A DNA stretch of 16,046 bases from Verrucomicrobia bacterium TMED44 (lineage in GTDB: Bacteria > Verrucomicrobiota > Verrucomicrobiia > Opitutales > Seribacteraceae): NCBI GenBank assembly GCA_002168015.1, contig NHCX01000122.1, forward strand, positions 4,941-20,986, given 5' to 3'. Positions 1-7,477 of this stretch are shown here, one piece after another. The notes beneath the pieces were generated by a model, which was not told the origin of the DNA, made no database searches, and saw only the letters and a program-made list of their open reading frames with translations. The position numbers and the translations under genes are program-made. Positions within the stretch are counted from its first letter, which is position 1; the number at the start of each line of letters is the position of its first letter.

Positions 1-216
1 AAAGGGGCATCTGAAGGGAGAAAGACCTTTAATGATCAAAATTCTGAACTTCTCCTGAAACGATGGAAGAGCCAGATAAGATTGAAAGAGGCAATTGATG
101 ATCAAATCTTACATGCTGAAAATTATATTTACAGAGGCTTGATTCGACCGTTTTCAACCAATCTGTGGAAATGGATAGAAGCGGTCTTAATTTATTTCCG
201 ACTGAAACGGTTATAG
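1..216 (+). CDS. C-terminal fragment of an unrecognised protein (5' end outside window)
   Basis: An open frame runs from the first base of the window for 71 codons to a TAG at 214-216. The upstream part lies outside the window, so the start is not visible. The visible tail is basic and amphipathic: it has a Lys/Arg/Glu-rich stretch, then an aromatic-rich segment around IRPFSTNLWKWIEAVLIYF, and ends FRLKRL. I recognise no family. Seventy-one codons without a stop in AT-rich DNA is suggestive of coding but not conclusive. The stop lies only 3 bp from the stop of the convergent gene at 220, a compact tail-to-tail arrangement typical of real neighbouring genes. No terminator hairpin fits between the two. 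Confidence 0.5.
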   Translation, partial: KGASEGRKTFNDQNSELLLKRWKSQIRLKEAIDDQILHAENYIYRGLIRPFSTNLWKWIEAVLIYFRLKRL

Positions 217-219
217 AAT

Positions 220-1416
220 TTAAATTTTTGACTTGGCGTGGTGCATGGCTTCCTCGATCCTGTCGAGGTCCTCTTCCGTATGAGCTGCGGAGATTGCCGT
301 ACGAATAAGATCTTTACCCGGAGGTACACCTGGAGCGATTGAAATAATGGTGTAGATTCCCTTTTCAAGAAGAGCCTTCCAAAAGTAGTACACTTTTTCT
401 TTCTCGCCTAGTACAATAGGAATGGCTGGAGTTTCGCTTTCCCATATATCCAAATCCAATTCCAGAAGAATCGACCTGTAACGCTCAAGGTTTTTAAATA
501 ATTTTTCCCTATGTTCACTCTCCTCTTGCAGAACCCGAAGAGCTGCCTGAGCACAGGCACAGGCAGAAGGGGAGAGGGCCGCCGAAAAAATGGTTTGCTT
601 AGAATGACTACGCATGTAGTCAATGCCCTCCTTACTTGATGCTACAAAGCCTCCAGCTCCAGCCAAAGACTTTGAGAAACTGGAGCAAATGACATCTGTC
701 TTGTCGGTCAGATCAAAGTGGTCACAAACACCTCGACCTTCGTTCCCCAAGACTCCGAATCCATGGGCATCATCGAGAACCACAAAGGCATTAAACTCCT
801 CGGCTAATTCAATAAATTCTGGAAGCTTGGCAATATGCCCTTCCATGGAATATACACCTTCCAAGACAAAAATTTTCGGGGTCTTGGCATCCTCATATTC
901 CAAAAGTTCACGAAGATGTTGAGGGCTATTATGAGAAAATCTCTCACAACGGGCACCGCTTAACTTGATTCCACTCCATAGGGAAGAGTGCAGGTTTTTA
1001 TCTGCAAATAAGACATCTTTACGATCCGCAAAACCGGTTACAGCTGAAGCGCACGCAAGATAGCCGGCCGAAAAAACATGGCATGCTTCTTTCCCAACGA
1101 AGTCAGCCAATTCCTCTTCCAATTCACGGTGAAAGATTCTGCCTCCATTGGCGAGGCGAGCACCGGTAGTGCTGGCTCCCCATTTCTCAATTGCCTGTTT
1201 GCCTGCTTCCTTAATTTTTGGATGGTGGGTAAGACCAAGATAATCATTGCTCGAAAGCATGATGAATTCTTTTCCATCTTTCCATACGCGGGTACCTTCC
1301 TGTTTTTCAAAAATATGGTAGTAGGTATCATATTTTAAGCGTAGGCGGGATGCATCATCGGATTGGATTCGTTGATGAATAGGAGATTTCGCCTGCTTGA
1401 AGAAGGATAGAGCCAT
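220..1416 (-). CDS. Alpha-oxoamine synthase family aminotransferase (BioF / KBL / serine palmitoyltransferase type)
   Basis: A 398-residue PLP-dependent enzyme of fold type I, about the usual family length (385-400). Enzymes of this family join an amino acid (Ala, Gly or Ser) to an acyl thioester with loss of CO2 or CoA. Visible signatures are LSSNDYLGL near residue 54, the pocket motif VLDDAHGFG (Asp215, His218), and SSFSKSLAGAGG with the probable Schiff-base lysine Lys249. The segment ASTTGARLANGGRIFHRELE near residue 81 binds substrate in this family. The substrate cannot be decided from sequence: 8-amino-7-oxononanoate synthase, 2-amino-3-ketobutyrate CoA ligase and serine palmitoyltransferase all share these motifs, and no other biotin, threonine or sphingolipid gene is nearby. 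The ATG at 1416 starts at the point where family homology begins; only a weak AGG lies upstream. It follows the upstream operon's terminator, so it probably has its own promoter. Confidence 0.9.
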   Translation of the reverse strand: MALSFFKQAKSPIHQRIQSDDASRLRLKYDTYYHIFEKQEGTRVWKDGKEFIMLSSNDYLGLTHHPKIKEAGKQAIEKWGASTTGARLANGGRIFHRELEEELADFVGKEACHVFSAGYLACASAVTGFADRKDVLFADKNLHSSLWSGIKLSGARCERFSHNSPQHLRELLEYEDAKTPKIFVLEGVYSMEGHIAKLPEFIELAEEFNAFVVLDDAHGFGVLGNEGRGVCDHFDLTDKTDVICSSFSKSLAGAGGFVASSKEGIDYMRSHSKQTIFSAALSPSACACAQAALRVLQEESEHREKLFKNLERYRSILLELDLDIWESETPAIPIVLGEKEKVYYFWKALLEKGIYTIISIAPGVPPGKDLIRTAISAAHTEEDLDRIEEAMHHAKSKI

Positions 1417-1455
1417 TAATACTCAACCTATCGAAATTTTTCCTGCATGAAAGAA

Positions 1456-1488
1456 AAAAGCCTCCCTTTCACGGAAAGGGAGGCTTTT
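1456..1488 (-). terminator. Strong intrinsic terminator of the ABC/DUF4340 operon
   Basis: A perfect 15-bp inverted repeat (1456-1470 and 1474-1488) encloses a 3-nt loop. Read on the minus strand, the stem is followed directly by a T-rich tract (CTTTTTTCTTT). It lies 20 bp past the stop of the DUF4340-parvulin gene at 1508, in the right place to end that operon and insulate the oxoamine synthase gene downstream. The plus-strand T tract is much weaker. Confidence 0.88.
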
Positions 1489-1507
1489 AAAATGGAGTGA
1501 GAATGTT

Positions 1508-3502
1508 TTATTCGGTTCGTTGAATAACATGGAATCCAAATCCGGTCTCTACCACATCGGAAATCTCATTGATTCCAAGGGTAAATGCAGCCTCGGAAAA
1601 AGGCTTGGCCATAACCTCAAATTTAAATTTACCAAGATCTCCCCCTTTCGTGCTACTGGGCCCATCGGAATGCTCTTTGGCCATTTCGGCAAAATCCTTG
1701 CCGTCATCGACGATCAACTTACGAATACGTTCCGCTTCCGCTTGGGCTTCCTCCTTAGTTCTTGTGATATCTGCATCTGCCCGGTCGGCTCCCTGATAGG
1801 AAATAAGAATGTGGGAAGCCTGGACCTCTTCCGGGCTTTCCTCCTCCTCCTTTTCTTTGGCTTTTACAAAATCAGATCTGTCTAGACGGATCTTTTGGTA
1901 AACTTCATTTGAAATTACATAATACCAACCGGCCAGATTTTCATTGAGTTCATTGGCACGGGATTGAGCCTTGCTGATCTTTTCCTGAAATTCTCTTTGC
2001 TTTTGGGCGTTGGAAGCCTGGACTCGTGCGATTTCAGCTTCACGATCTGCTTTTTGCTTTGCAAAACCGTTATCTTTCGGTGCGGATGCATTCGCATCTC
2101 CACCGGCATTACTCTCTGGAGATGGTGGTGGTGGCGGAGTCAGGCTTGGTGGGGGAGAAGGAGGTGTAAAATTGGGGGGAGGACCAGGTGGAGTGACAGA
2201 GGGAATGGATGGGTTTCCATCTTTACCTTGTTCTCCCGTATCTCCTTTCGATCCGTTAGCATCAGGAGTGAGTGGAACCTGAGTACTGTTATTTTCTGCA
2301 GGGGGGGATGAAAGTGGGGAGGGCACAGGATCAAAAACAGGTTGTTCCAGAAGATTTTGATTCACTCGGGCATAGGCATAGATGTATCGGCTCTCGCCAG
2401 TTGAATTTTCGTCCTCTTCGGGACCACGATAAGTTTCTCCAAAACGCAGGACATATTCCACACCATCTTTCATTCCTACGAGAACTTCCCCTTTTTGGGA
2501 AACAACTTTTAATTTTGGTTTTCCATTGGGGTAGGCTAGGGGCTTCCCGTCTGGTCCTAATTCATTTACGGGACGAAACCCTTTTTGAATTAAGGAATTT
2601 GCAGTATTTTGTAGCTCCTGAATGTTATTTGCATCAACAAATTCGCTCCCTTTGCGCAGGCTCGAAGAAAGAATATCAGGCTTTTTTTCGACATCTATAA
2701 TTTCCAGATCATCAAAGGCGTCCTTCATGGCATCAAGCTTGTCTTTATCCAGTTCCTCATTTTCGGCGAGAGAAGATCCTGATATTTTCCATTCAGAGTT
2801 GTCGTAATCTAAAACCTGTTTGGTGGAAGGCGCAATTTGACCATCCTTAATTTCATAATTATCAAAAGTGACTTGTTTGATATTCCATTTATCGAGGTCC
2901 AGGAAATCTTTTTCAACCCAGTCGATAAATTTGGAAGTAACATCACCTGCATTTTGGAGCTCCACCCGATAAACCTCATTCTCATCCGGTTTGCGGACAA
3001 AATGTGTATTACTTAATCCCTCGACTTCATTGCCAATGATCAATTGAGCCAAGTTGGAACCTGAACTGTTTTTGAGCGCAATCATTTTCCCAACACCTGA
3101 CTCGCTAGGATCTGCTTTGGAAGGATCGAGCACGCCTAGGTTTGCATGTTCACCAGCTCCTTCAGCCGCCTGATCGATAATGCGAAGGTCAAAAAGAATG
3201 GAAGAAACATTTTTGACTTGGTTATCCGCATTGGCCGGGTAATCAGCTTTTCCTGGGCGGCGAATTAACCAACCTTGCTCCGTTTGGGACACTTCAATTG
3301 ATTTTGATACAATGTTCTCTTCATCAATTTCCACGATCTCAATGCCCGTGGCAGCACGCGGATCAAAGCTTTCTAACAAGGCTTGTCCCATCTTGCTTCC
3401 TTTGGCGTTTGGATCACGGGCGTCAGGTGCTGTGTAATAAGCCAAAGCTACACAGGCTATCGCTGCTAGAATAAATAATAGGGTTTTGCTGTTTTCTTTC
3501 AT
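1508..3502 (-). CDS. DUF4340 protein with proline-rich insert and C-terminal parvulin (PpiC-type peptidyl-prolyl isomerase) domain
   Basis: A 664-residue membrane-anchored periplasmic protein counted from the ATG at 3502. An in-frame TTG three codons earlier (3511) is possible but less likely. Order of parts: short N-terminal membrane anchor (about residues 5-23); DUF4340-like repeats (about 40-385); a low-complexity Pro/Ser/Gly linker (about 388-465) with a collagen-like patch; a charged coiled-coil segment (about 480-522); a short block WYYVISNEVYQKIRL that resembles the normal end of DUF4340 proteins; an acidic hinge (KEKEEEESPEE); and a complete parvulin domain (about 560-664). Parvulin marks are ASHILISY, GGDLGKF, MAKPFSEAAF and the terminal GFGFHVIQ with its conserved His. 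DUF4340 proteins are usually encoded next to Gld-type ABC transporters, as here. The role is inferred: a periplasmic partner of the transporter that can also isomerise prolyl bonds in exported clients. It is the last gene of the operon. Confidence 0.88.
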   Translation of the reverse strand: MKENSKTLLFILAAIACVALAYYTAPDARDPNAKGSKMGQALLESFDPRAATGIEIVEIDEENIVSKSIEVSQTEQGWLIRRPGKADYPANADNQVKNVSSILFDLRIIDQAAEGAGEHANLGVLDPSKADPSESGVGKMIALKNSSGSNLAQLIIGNEVEGLSNTHFVRKPDENEVYRVELQNAGDVTSKFIDWVEKDFLDLDKWNIKQVTFDNYEIKDGQIAPSTKQVLDYDNSEWKISGSSLAENEELDKDKLDAMKDAFDDLEIIDVEKKPDILSSSLRKGSEFVDANNIQELQNTANSLIQKGFRPVNELGPDGKPLAYPNGKPKLKVVSQKGEVLVGMKDGVEYVLRFGETYRGPEEDENSTGESRYIYAYARVNQNLLEQPVFDPVPSPLSSPPAENNSTQVPLTPDANGSKGDTGEQGKDGNPSIPSVTPPGPPPNFTPPSPPPSLTPPPPPSPESNAGGDANASAPKDNGFAKQKADREAEIARVQASNAQKQREFQEKISKAQSRANELNENLAGWYYVISNEVYQKIRLDRSDFVKAKEKEEEESPEEVQASHILISYQGADRADADITRTKEEAQAEAERIRKLIVDDGKDFAEMAKEHSDGPSSTKGGDLGKFKFEVMAKPFSEAAFTLGINEISDVVETGFGFHVIQRTE

Positions 3503-3546
3503 GAGTAACAAATCAAAAGGTTATAAAAGACTGAAATTTTAAAGGT

Positions 3547-6543
3547 TCAGGATCGTACCCTTGAGGAGTAAGCGCCTTGGATTTCGGCTTTCTTCTTCCT
3601 GTAAAATACGATCAGAGCGATAATAAGCAAAGGAAGAGGCGGAAGAAAAACTGAAAGTCTTTGTATGCTTTCCTGTTTTGCTTTAATTTCACGATCCCGT
3701 CTCCTTTCCGCGTCTTTGATTTTCGCACTGCTTTCTTTTCGAAGTTCCCTTTCTTTTTTGGCTAAGTTCTTTTGTAGTTTTCCAGCTTCTGTTTGAAGAA
3801 CTTGCATAAATTGTCCCTGAGTCATTGAACCTTGGTTACCTTGTATTTCGGCAATAGCTTCATTTAACTTACGGTTTTCATCTTGTAAAACTTGCTGGAT
3901 GGATTGTTCTGCCTCTTTGATAGTGCGTGTGGCCACTTCTCTGGCGGCTTCAATACTTTTTTCAAACTCTTCAAGTGTACGATGGAGTCTTCTGCGGTTA
4001 CGAATTTCCAAGAGACTGTTCTCTCCACTTAGGCTATCAATCAGGTTCAGGCAAAGCGTAACATTATCCACATCGAGGGGGAAATCAGAGTCGGGACCCC
4101 GACTCCGAATGTTGAAAAAAGGATCCGCAAGAACATCGGAGTCGGCAACCAGAATAACATTCATTTGATTAGTCTGGTTCCCATCCTGAACGGAACCAGT
4201 GATGGACGCTCCAATAACTTCTGGGCTACCATTCCCCGGGTACTCTGTTCGGTCCGGATTGAAGCGCCGAGGAGATCCAAAAACACCACCAGTCCAAAAG
4301 TTATCAACCGAAGTGGTTCCGGCATCGTTTCCACCCCTTGTGGAAAGAAGAGGCTTGAAGGTTAGGGAGGATTTTCCGCTTGGATAAATGGCTCCAGGAC
4401 AAGTGAACAGACAGTACTGCAGGGAGGATGTCTCTGGGCCATCACCAAAAGAATTATTCAGACCACCTACATAAACAAATTCATCAGGAAAATTTTCGGA
4501 TCTGGGAATTTTTGGGAATGGATTATATGGATCGCGAACCACTCGTTTCCCCATTCCGTTTAATTTGGTATCCACATTGGCAAGCAGCCTTTGCTCAATA
4601 AAATTACGGATGGGGTGGTTATAGTCCAGATCCTGTACCGTCTTTCTTAATTCATCCAATTTCAAGCTGTCCCAGTCACTGCTTGTCAAGGGAGAGTTTG
4701 CTGAAAGTCGGGCATTATATTCGGAAGCTTTCTTAACAAGATCATCGAGCTTTGAAAAGAATTTACCTACTTCTGGAAACTGTCCTCTGGCAGGTGCAAG
4801 GCTTTTGCTCGCATTTAATTGCAGGGAGTTTAGTTCCGTGATGATAGCGGACAATCTTTCCTTGGGGTTCACATTGAAATGAACGCCAAGTAAGTCCCAA
4901 AGTTTGTTGAGGTCTCCTTTTTCCGGCGCAGGTGGAGGTGGTTGTCCAGGTCCGCCGCCTCCTTGATTGTTTCTGCGGGGCTCGTAGGTACCGGTAAGTC
5001 CGCCTTGAATTAAGGGAAGGGGATCTTCGAAGATAGCAGTTGGGATACCTGATTTAATTGCAGCTATCAATTCGTCCAGCTTTGCATTATCCAAGTTGTT
5101 GGGTTGTACCACAAGCAAAGCATCGTAATCGCTTTTGTTTATTTCTCCACCGGTAACTTCCTGCACATCATATTGTTTACGAAGTTCGTTGATCACTTCC
5201 CAGGCAGGTGAGCCTCCTCCCATGTTAAAGCCCATGATGCCCATACCACCAGTACCAAGCAGTGGGGCATCGCTTGCAAAAACCCCCAGCTTTTTCTTCG
5301 AGACCGGCCCGCTTACGGCACTTAAAGTGCGCATAATTTCGTATTCAACAGGCAAGCCCTTGTAAACAAAGGGGATGGTTTGCTGGGAACCGTTTCCTTT
5401 AAACACAAGGCCAAGGTACAAATCTTTTTGCCAAGGTATAAATCGTCCGTCCTCCTGGACAAACAAAGGAGGTGTAATTCCATTCTGATTATTGACCCCG
5501 TATTTTTCAGCCGTGACGGAAGCGTTATCTTCGGGAGTTATTTCATGTACTTTAACCAGTACATTTTTACTTTCCCGGTCAATTTCCTTCAGGGCCGTGA
5601 GCAGGTTGATCCGGGTTTGCACATATTGCTCGGGCATTGCATCCGCAGGTGAAATGAATGCATCAATTTCAACCTGTGAATTTAAATTATTTAGAACATT
5701 GAGTGATCCGGTGGACAGGCTGCTTAATTGTTCCTCTGTGGAATCAATCCTGATGGCATCATTATGACGGAAAAATTGGGTAAGACCAAGGGCGATAATC
5801 AATGCAGATACTACACGGATAAAATAATGTCTAATTTTTGCATTCCCTTTGCTACTTCCCGACCAATGTCTTCTTCCAATCAGAATTGAGCAGAGATAGA
5901 GCATGGCGATTGCCAGCCCAAGGAAAAATCCGGCCCCTGATAAACTGATTATACCACGGCTGAAGTCTAGAAAGTTGAACGAAATCCCCCATTCTGAGTC
6001 GGGCAACAAAGCAAGGGGTGCGTTAAATGCCACGCCTAGCACAAATGCCACGGTTAGATTGGCGGTTAAAAAAGAAGCAACCATGCCGATCGCCAGCATG
6101 CTGAGTCCTACAAACCAATATCCTGTATAAGTCGAAAAAAGCAGGCCAAAATCCGGGCTGCCTAATTGACTGAGTACATAGTAGTTGGCAAGTAGAGAGA
6201 TCACGATGGAAGCAGAAAAGATCGCAACGGCTCCCAAATATTTACCCAGTACGACATCAAAGTCGCTTCCTGGTAAAGTGAGTAATAATTCATCGGTTCC
6301 TTGCCTGCGTTCGTCGGCCCACACGCTCATGGTAATGGCTGGAATGAAACCGAGCAGGATGTGAGGTAGAAATTTGTTGAGTTGATCGAGATTGGCGAGA
6401 TTGGAATCGAAAAATTCCTGAGGCCAAAAGGCAGCCAATCCGCTGGCTAGCAGAAAGGCACAGATAAAAACATATCCGCTTGGGCTTCCGAAGTAGGAGG
6501 CGAGGTTTCGTTTGAAAACGGCAATGATGGCATTCTTATTCAT
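3547..6543 (-). CDS. Fused ABC-2 permease and GldG-type auxiliary domain (GldF-GldG fusion)
   Basis: A 998-residue inner-membrane protein. Residues 1 to about 225 form an ABC-2 type permease with several hydrophobic helices and the cytoplasmic loop VWADERRQGTDELLLTLP typical of GldF-like permeases. Another membrane helix at about 240-258 starts the GldG part, a large periplasmic region (about 262-845). It includes a Gly/Met-rich patch near 431-445 and a Gly/Pro-rich loop near 525-541. A long charged Glu/Lys/Arg/Gln segment (about 851-962) should form a coiled coil and leads into the final helix LPPLPLLIIALIVFY with a basic cytoplasmic tail. GldF and GldG are separate proteins in Flavobacterium, where they serve gliding, but homologues occur widely in non-gliding bacteria. 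The ATPase gene ends 43 bp upstream and the DUF4340 gene starts 44 bp downstream, so all three are probably co-transcribed. No Shine-Dalgarno precedes the ATG at 6543. The cargo is unknown. Confidence 0.9.
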   Translation of the reverse strand: MNKNAIIAVFKRNLASYFGSPSGYVFICAFLLASGLAAFWPQEFFDSNLANLDQLNKFLPHILLGFIPAITMSVWADERRQGTDELLLTLPGSDFDVVLGKYLGAVAIFSASIVISLLANYYVLSQLGSPDFGLLFSTYTGYWFVGLSMLAIGMVASFLTANLTVAFVLGVAFNAPLALLPDSEWGISFNFLDFSRGIISLSGAGFFLGLAIAMLYLCSILIGRRHWSGSSKGNAKIRHYFIRVVSALIIALGLTQFFRHNDAIRIDSTEEQLSSLSTGSLNVLNNLNSQVEIDAFISPADAMPEQYVQTRINLLTALKEIDRESKNVLVKVHEITPEDNASVTAEKYGVNNQNGITPPLFVQEDGRFIPWQKDLYLGLVFKGNGSQQTIPFVYKGLPVEYEIMRTLSAVSGPVSKKKLGVFASDAPLLGTGGMGIMGFNMGGGSPAWEVINELRKQYDVQEVTGGEINKSDYDALLVVQPNNLDNAKLDELIAAIKSGIPTAIFEDPLPLIQGGLTGTYEPRRNNQGGGGPGQPPPPAPEKGDLNKLWDLLGVHFNVNPKERLSAIITELNSLQLNASKSLAPARGQFPEVGKFFSKLDDLVKKASEYNARLSANSPLTSSDWDSLKLDELRKTVQDLDYNHPIRNFIEQRLLANVDTKLNGMGKRVVRDPYNPFPKIPRSENFPDEFVYVGGLNNSFGDGPETSSLQYCLFTCPGAIYPSGKSSLTFKPLLSTRGGNDAGTTSVDNFWTGGVFGSPRRFNPDRTEYPGNGSPEVIGASITGSVQDGNQTNQMNVILVADSDVLADPFFNIRSRGPDSDFPLDVDNVTLCLNLIDSLSGENSLLEIRNRRRLHRTLEEFEKSIEAAREVATRTIKEAEQSIQQVLQDENRKLNEAIAEIQGNQGSMTQGQFMQVLQTEAGKLQKNLAKKERELRKESSAKIKDAERRRDREIKAKQESIQRLSVFLPPLPLLIIALIVFYRKKKAEIQGAYSSRVRS

Positions 6544-6586
6544 GAATCCGAAAATGATAATTTAATTGTAATGGGTGAGTGCCGAT

Positions 6587-7318
6587 TTAGGCGGCTGTCA
6601 TCGTCTTGCTATTGAACCAACTGTCGAGGGATGGTTCGTCCTTCAATTCTTCAGGGGTGCCTTCGAAAATCAAACGTCCGTGGTTGATTAAAAGGATACG
6701 ATCAGCCATTTCCGGAACCTCCTGGAGAATGTGCGTGGAGAGAAGAATTGTTTTACCTAAGCCTTTGATAGTTTTTCTCACTTCTAGTACCTGATTTGGG
6801 TCCAAACCGGCAGTTGGTTCATCCATGATCAGAACATCCGGTTCATGCAAAAGCACATTGGCCATTCCAACCCGTTGTCTAAATCCGCGGGATAATTTTC
6901 CGATGGGTTTGTTGAGTACGGTTTTCAAAGCACACTGATCGATAACCATCTGGATTCTATGTTCTTTCTTATCCGAAGGGATGCTCCTGGCATCCCCAAA
7001 GAAATTGAGGAGGGAGAGGGGGGTCATTTCCTCATACAGTGGTCCGTTTTCCGGAAGATATCCAATCCGGTTGGCCACCTCATCACGGTTTTCTGCAACT
7101 TCCATACCGCAGACCTTAGCCGTCCCAGCAGAAGGGGCCAAGTATCCCGTTAGCATTTTCATGGTCGTACTTTTTCCGGCTCCATTGGGTCCGAGGAACG
7201 CAACGACCTCTCCGCGTTTAATTGAGAAGCTTAGATCTTCAACGGCGATGAAATCACCGTAGTATTTACTGAGACCATCAGTTTCGATCATGATGTCCGA
7301 GTGTGAATCTTCAGTCAT
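6587..7318 (-). CDS. ABC transporter ATP-binding protein, GldA-like
   Basis: A 243-residue cytoplasmic ATPase that should power the fused permease encoded next. All ABC motifs are present: Walker A GPNGAGKS (43-50), signature LSRGFRQRVG (142-151), Walker B VLIMDEP (162-168) with catalytic Glu167, D-loop AGLD, and switch His196 in LLSTHI. The Q-loop position reads IGYLPENGPLYEEMT, with Glu where many ABC proteins have Gln; this variant is common in the GldA/ABC-2 exporter branch. Length and order match single-domain ABC-2 ATPases. It is the first gene of the minus-strand operon; its ATG at 7318 faces the divergent region 7319-7477. No Shine-Dalgarno is visible upstream of the start. Confidence 0.95.
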   Translation of the reverse strand: MTEDSHSDIMIETDGLSKYYGDFIAVEDLSFSIKRGEVVAFLGPNGAGKSTTMKMLTGYLAPSAGTAKVCGMEVAENRDEVANRIGYLPENGPLYEEMTPLSLLNFFGDARSIPSDKKEHRIQMVIDQCALKTVLNKPIGKLSRGFRQRVGMANVLLHEPDVLIMDEPTAGLDPNQVLEVRKTIKGLGKTILLSTHILQEVPEMADRILLINHGRLIFEGTPEELKDEPSLDSWFNSKTMTAA

Positions 7319-7477
7319 AGGTTTTAATTAGAGGTTTAGGGTTTGGTTCGAATCAATCTTTGGATGCGATACCGAAAGGCGGGATTGTTCAAGAAATATT
7401 AAAAAATCTTATAACGCTATTTCTTCAAGCAGAAAAGCTTTGCAATTCCAACATAATTCCACCTAATTAAATAATCA
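7319..7477. promoter_or_regulatory. Divergent promoter region with an 8-bp inverted repeat around a TTATAA box
   Basis: This 159-bp spacer separates two divergently transcribed units, so it must hold promoters for both. On the + strand a possible -35 (TTGTTC, 7385-7390) is followed after 18 nt by TTATAA (7409-7414), which is its own reverse complement and could serve either strand. An inverted repeat, AAGAAATA (7391-7398) and TATTTCTT (7418-7425), brackets this box and could be an operator. The boxes are assigned by eye and are weak matches to consensus. Confidence 0.35.

Noticed and set aside
1964..2311. Plus-strand open frames with Gly/Trp-rich products over the DUF4340 gene
   Set aside because: They are the antisense reading of the proline-rich linker (CCN codons read as GGN/NGG); no start signal or family match.
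3503..3511. TTG start for the DUF4340-parvulin protein
   Set aside because: An ATG three codons later gives a normal basic-then-hydrophobic N-terminus; neither start has a ribosome site to favour the TTG.
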